Shown: piece after piece, positions 62,216 through 64,000 of the stretch | Layout of the letters: each line of letters starts with the position of its first letter | Position numbering within the stretch: the first letter of the stretch is position 1 | Source of the DNA: Saxidomus purpurata | Lineage: Eukaryota; Mollusca; Bivalvia; Venerida; Veneridae | Direction of reading: 5' to 3' | Assembly (NCBI GenBank): GCA_022818135.1 | Contig: JAFMSR010000006.1 | Coordinates: 34,884,997-34,948,996 of the forward strand | Length of the DNA stretch: 64,000 bases | The notes under the pieces: model-generated | Databases searched by the model: none | Seen by the model: the letters and a program-made list of their open reading frames with translations, nothing else | What the model was told of the DNA's origin: nothing | Made by a program: the position numbers and the translations under genes

Positions 62216-63540
62216 TTATAATAGTAGTAGTTTTATTTGGTAAAAGTGTACATGACATGGCAATGACATAATGATGCATAATGATACAATATATATAACA
62301 ATAATCAAATTATTAACTAAGGAGACTAGAAATATGACAGGACATAAATATACGACAAAATATAAATATACGAGCCATGTAGTGCCCACCAATACCAGGG
62401 ATAACACAAAAAAGAGGAAAGGATTCCTCTTATTTCCATTGTGGTCCCTGACATTGGAGGCATGACACAGAAAGTCATGTTAATTTGTATGAAATTCAAA
62501 TCAATTCTTATATTATTCAATAAGGCATTAATTGCAATAATTTAGTGAGATCACATATATCACAGTCCAAGTTTGTATCACATTAAAATCACAGTCCAAG
62601 TTTGTATCACATCAATGAATCATGAAATAGTGCATCACAGAAATTGTCAAACTGTAAAAATTTAATAAAAATTATTATTAACGTTAAATGTGCAAGCTAA
62701 AAATGGGTAAATTACTAAAGGACAATCACAACATATGTGTGTTGTGCTTAAACTTAAGAATATGTAAAATCTGGGACTCTATTAAGACTATTAAAAGATT
62801 CAAATACTATTGAAAATTAAACTAAAATTAACTGGCCATTAAATGGGCTTTGATGGCATGCTTGAAGGTGTGGGAAGATTGAATATCTCTAAGATTTTGA
62901 GGAAGGCCGTTCCATAGTGCAATACCATTAAAAGCAAAAGATTTTCTACCAAAGCTTCCTACCTTTGGTAAAGAAAATCGTCCTGTGTCACTAAAAGAAT
63001 AGCTTACACTGGAATCTGATGATGAAAGTGCAGACACTCTGGACCTGGTACAGCGGTCATGGACCTGATTAAGGGGTACAAAATGCTCCTTAAGGTATTT
63101 TGGGGCTGTGTCAGACTTTATTTTATGGACATGGCAAAGAGTTATCTGATCAACTTATTTGGAGACCGGTAACCAGTTAAGAACCTTAAACTGCTCTAGC
63201 CCAACATGTGACCTGCTGTCCTTATTCAAAACAAAACGAACCAATTTATTCTGGGTTGTTTGGAGCCTTTTCTTCCAATACTGAGTCAAACTTGGGTACC
63301 AAAAAGAACAAACATAATCAAAATGGCACTGAATTAAGGACATGACCAAGAGTTTCCTAGTGTGGAGATCCAAGAATTGACTTTTCCTATACAAGTATTT
63401 CAGCCGGGCATTTGCTTTCGTAACCACTGACCGTGCAATTTCTTCACAGGAAAGGTTCTGGTCCAAAGTTGCACCGAGATATTTAACTGAGCTGGTAGCC
63501 TGGATGTGACATACTCGAGAGTGACTCAATGAAGCCACCT
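62216..63540 (-). pseudogene. 5'-truncated non-LTR retrotransposon, reverse transcriptase C-terminal part
   Basis: Minus strand. 63538-63155 encodes SSVKYLGATLDQNLSCEEIA, KLLVMSLIQCHFDYVCSFWY and LQTTQNKLVRFVL, typical of the region after the polymerase core in CR1/Jockey-type elements. 63037-62828 encodes FNGIALWNGLPQNLRD, the usual C-terminal end. Both are in one frame separated by a single TAA near 63152. 62216-62820 is probably the 3' UTR. Confidence 0.75.
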
Positions 63541-64000
63541 CAGGGCACTCGTTTGGCCGATTTTGGGGCCGAATATCGGCCCCATTCCCCTCCTAAAATA
63601 ATATGTTTTTTTCCCCTTTCTTAGAAAAAAATCCCCTCGAAAACAAAAATAAAATCGGAAGGGAAATCACGAAGTTACTCGTCCGCCGGACATAAGAACG
63701 AAAAGTTTTCGAATCCAATTAAACATTCACGAGCCTTCTCCCTTGATTGATTGTCCAATGAATTTTCTCGTAACAAGTCGGTATAGATTCATTTATAACA
63801 GGGTTCCCTCTGTCGGGCGCCAATGGCGCCAAATGCGACAAAAAATAAATTCTGTTTGTAATTGTGCTTATTGGGTCCACCATCCTATAAAGAGGCTATC
63901 ATCGGTACGACCCGAAAATAAATTCTGTCGCTAAATTCTTTCAGTTGGCGAATTTTAGTGGCGCCAACAAAATAATCTCGGCAATTCTGACGTGTCAATC
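63541..64000. other. Unclassified sequence at window edge with palindrome
   Basis: Palindrome ggggccga-ata-tcggcccc near 63574-63592. gtgcttattgggtccaccat (~63866) is the reverse complement of a stretch near 59350 in the minisatellite insertion, so part of a related transposon may be present. Confidence 0.35.

Overview
The window looks like AT-rich genomic DNA of a mollusc, most probably a bivalve. This is an inference from three things: intron-rich genes with GT/AG junctions, an LDL-receptor-family gene, and a dense load of short mobile elements built from terminal inverted repeats around a tandem ~145-165 bp core, as described in oysters and clams. No species is claimed.

Backbone gene (minus strand, 62105 down to 2847): fifteen exons of a receptor of the LDLR/LRP family. 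The order is EGF module, YWTD-type beta-propeller, EGF module, second propeller, EGF module, transmembrane segment, and the start of a cytoplasmic tail ending in Phe-Asp-Asn. The 5' end and the last exon(s) were not found. Splice phases agree at every junction except two (exon 7/8 and 8/9), each off by one base.

The intron between exons 9 and 10 (16314-49675) is about 33 kb and holds two things. First, a small plus-strand gene of four exons (22094-30837) encodes a 125-residue Cys-rich protein with a RING-like start. Second, a 17.8-kb Polinton/Maverick virus-like transposon (31107-48910) has 339-bp terminal inverted repeats with 3 mismatches and a perfect 6-bp target duplication, AGTGAA. It starts 264 bp beyond the stop codon of the RING gene.

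Polinton layout: the left block (plus strand) has a packaging ATPase with one intron, a small core-type protein, a protein with a conserved C-terminal fold, and a penton-like minor capsid protein. A three-exon F-box gene follows on the minus strand. The right block (minus strand) has the major capsid protein, a basic protein, a chromodomain integrase and a two-helix membrane protein. No DNA polymerase B and no adenain-type protease were found. The 36.2-44.6 kb centre, large enough to have held them, instead contains rotted second copies of ATPase, core protein, integrase and penton sequence, most of them inverted, plus three tRNA-like stretches. Several Polinton genes carry single frameshifts although the ends are nearly identical. 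The element is therefore either non-autonomous and mobilised in trans, or the assembly contains one-base indels.

The other introns hold hAT-like, Tc1/pogo-like and tandem-core elements, often nested, two minisatellites (23/24-nt and 32-nt units), a long palindrome and a 5'-truncated non-LTR retrotransposon.
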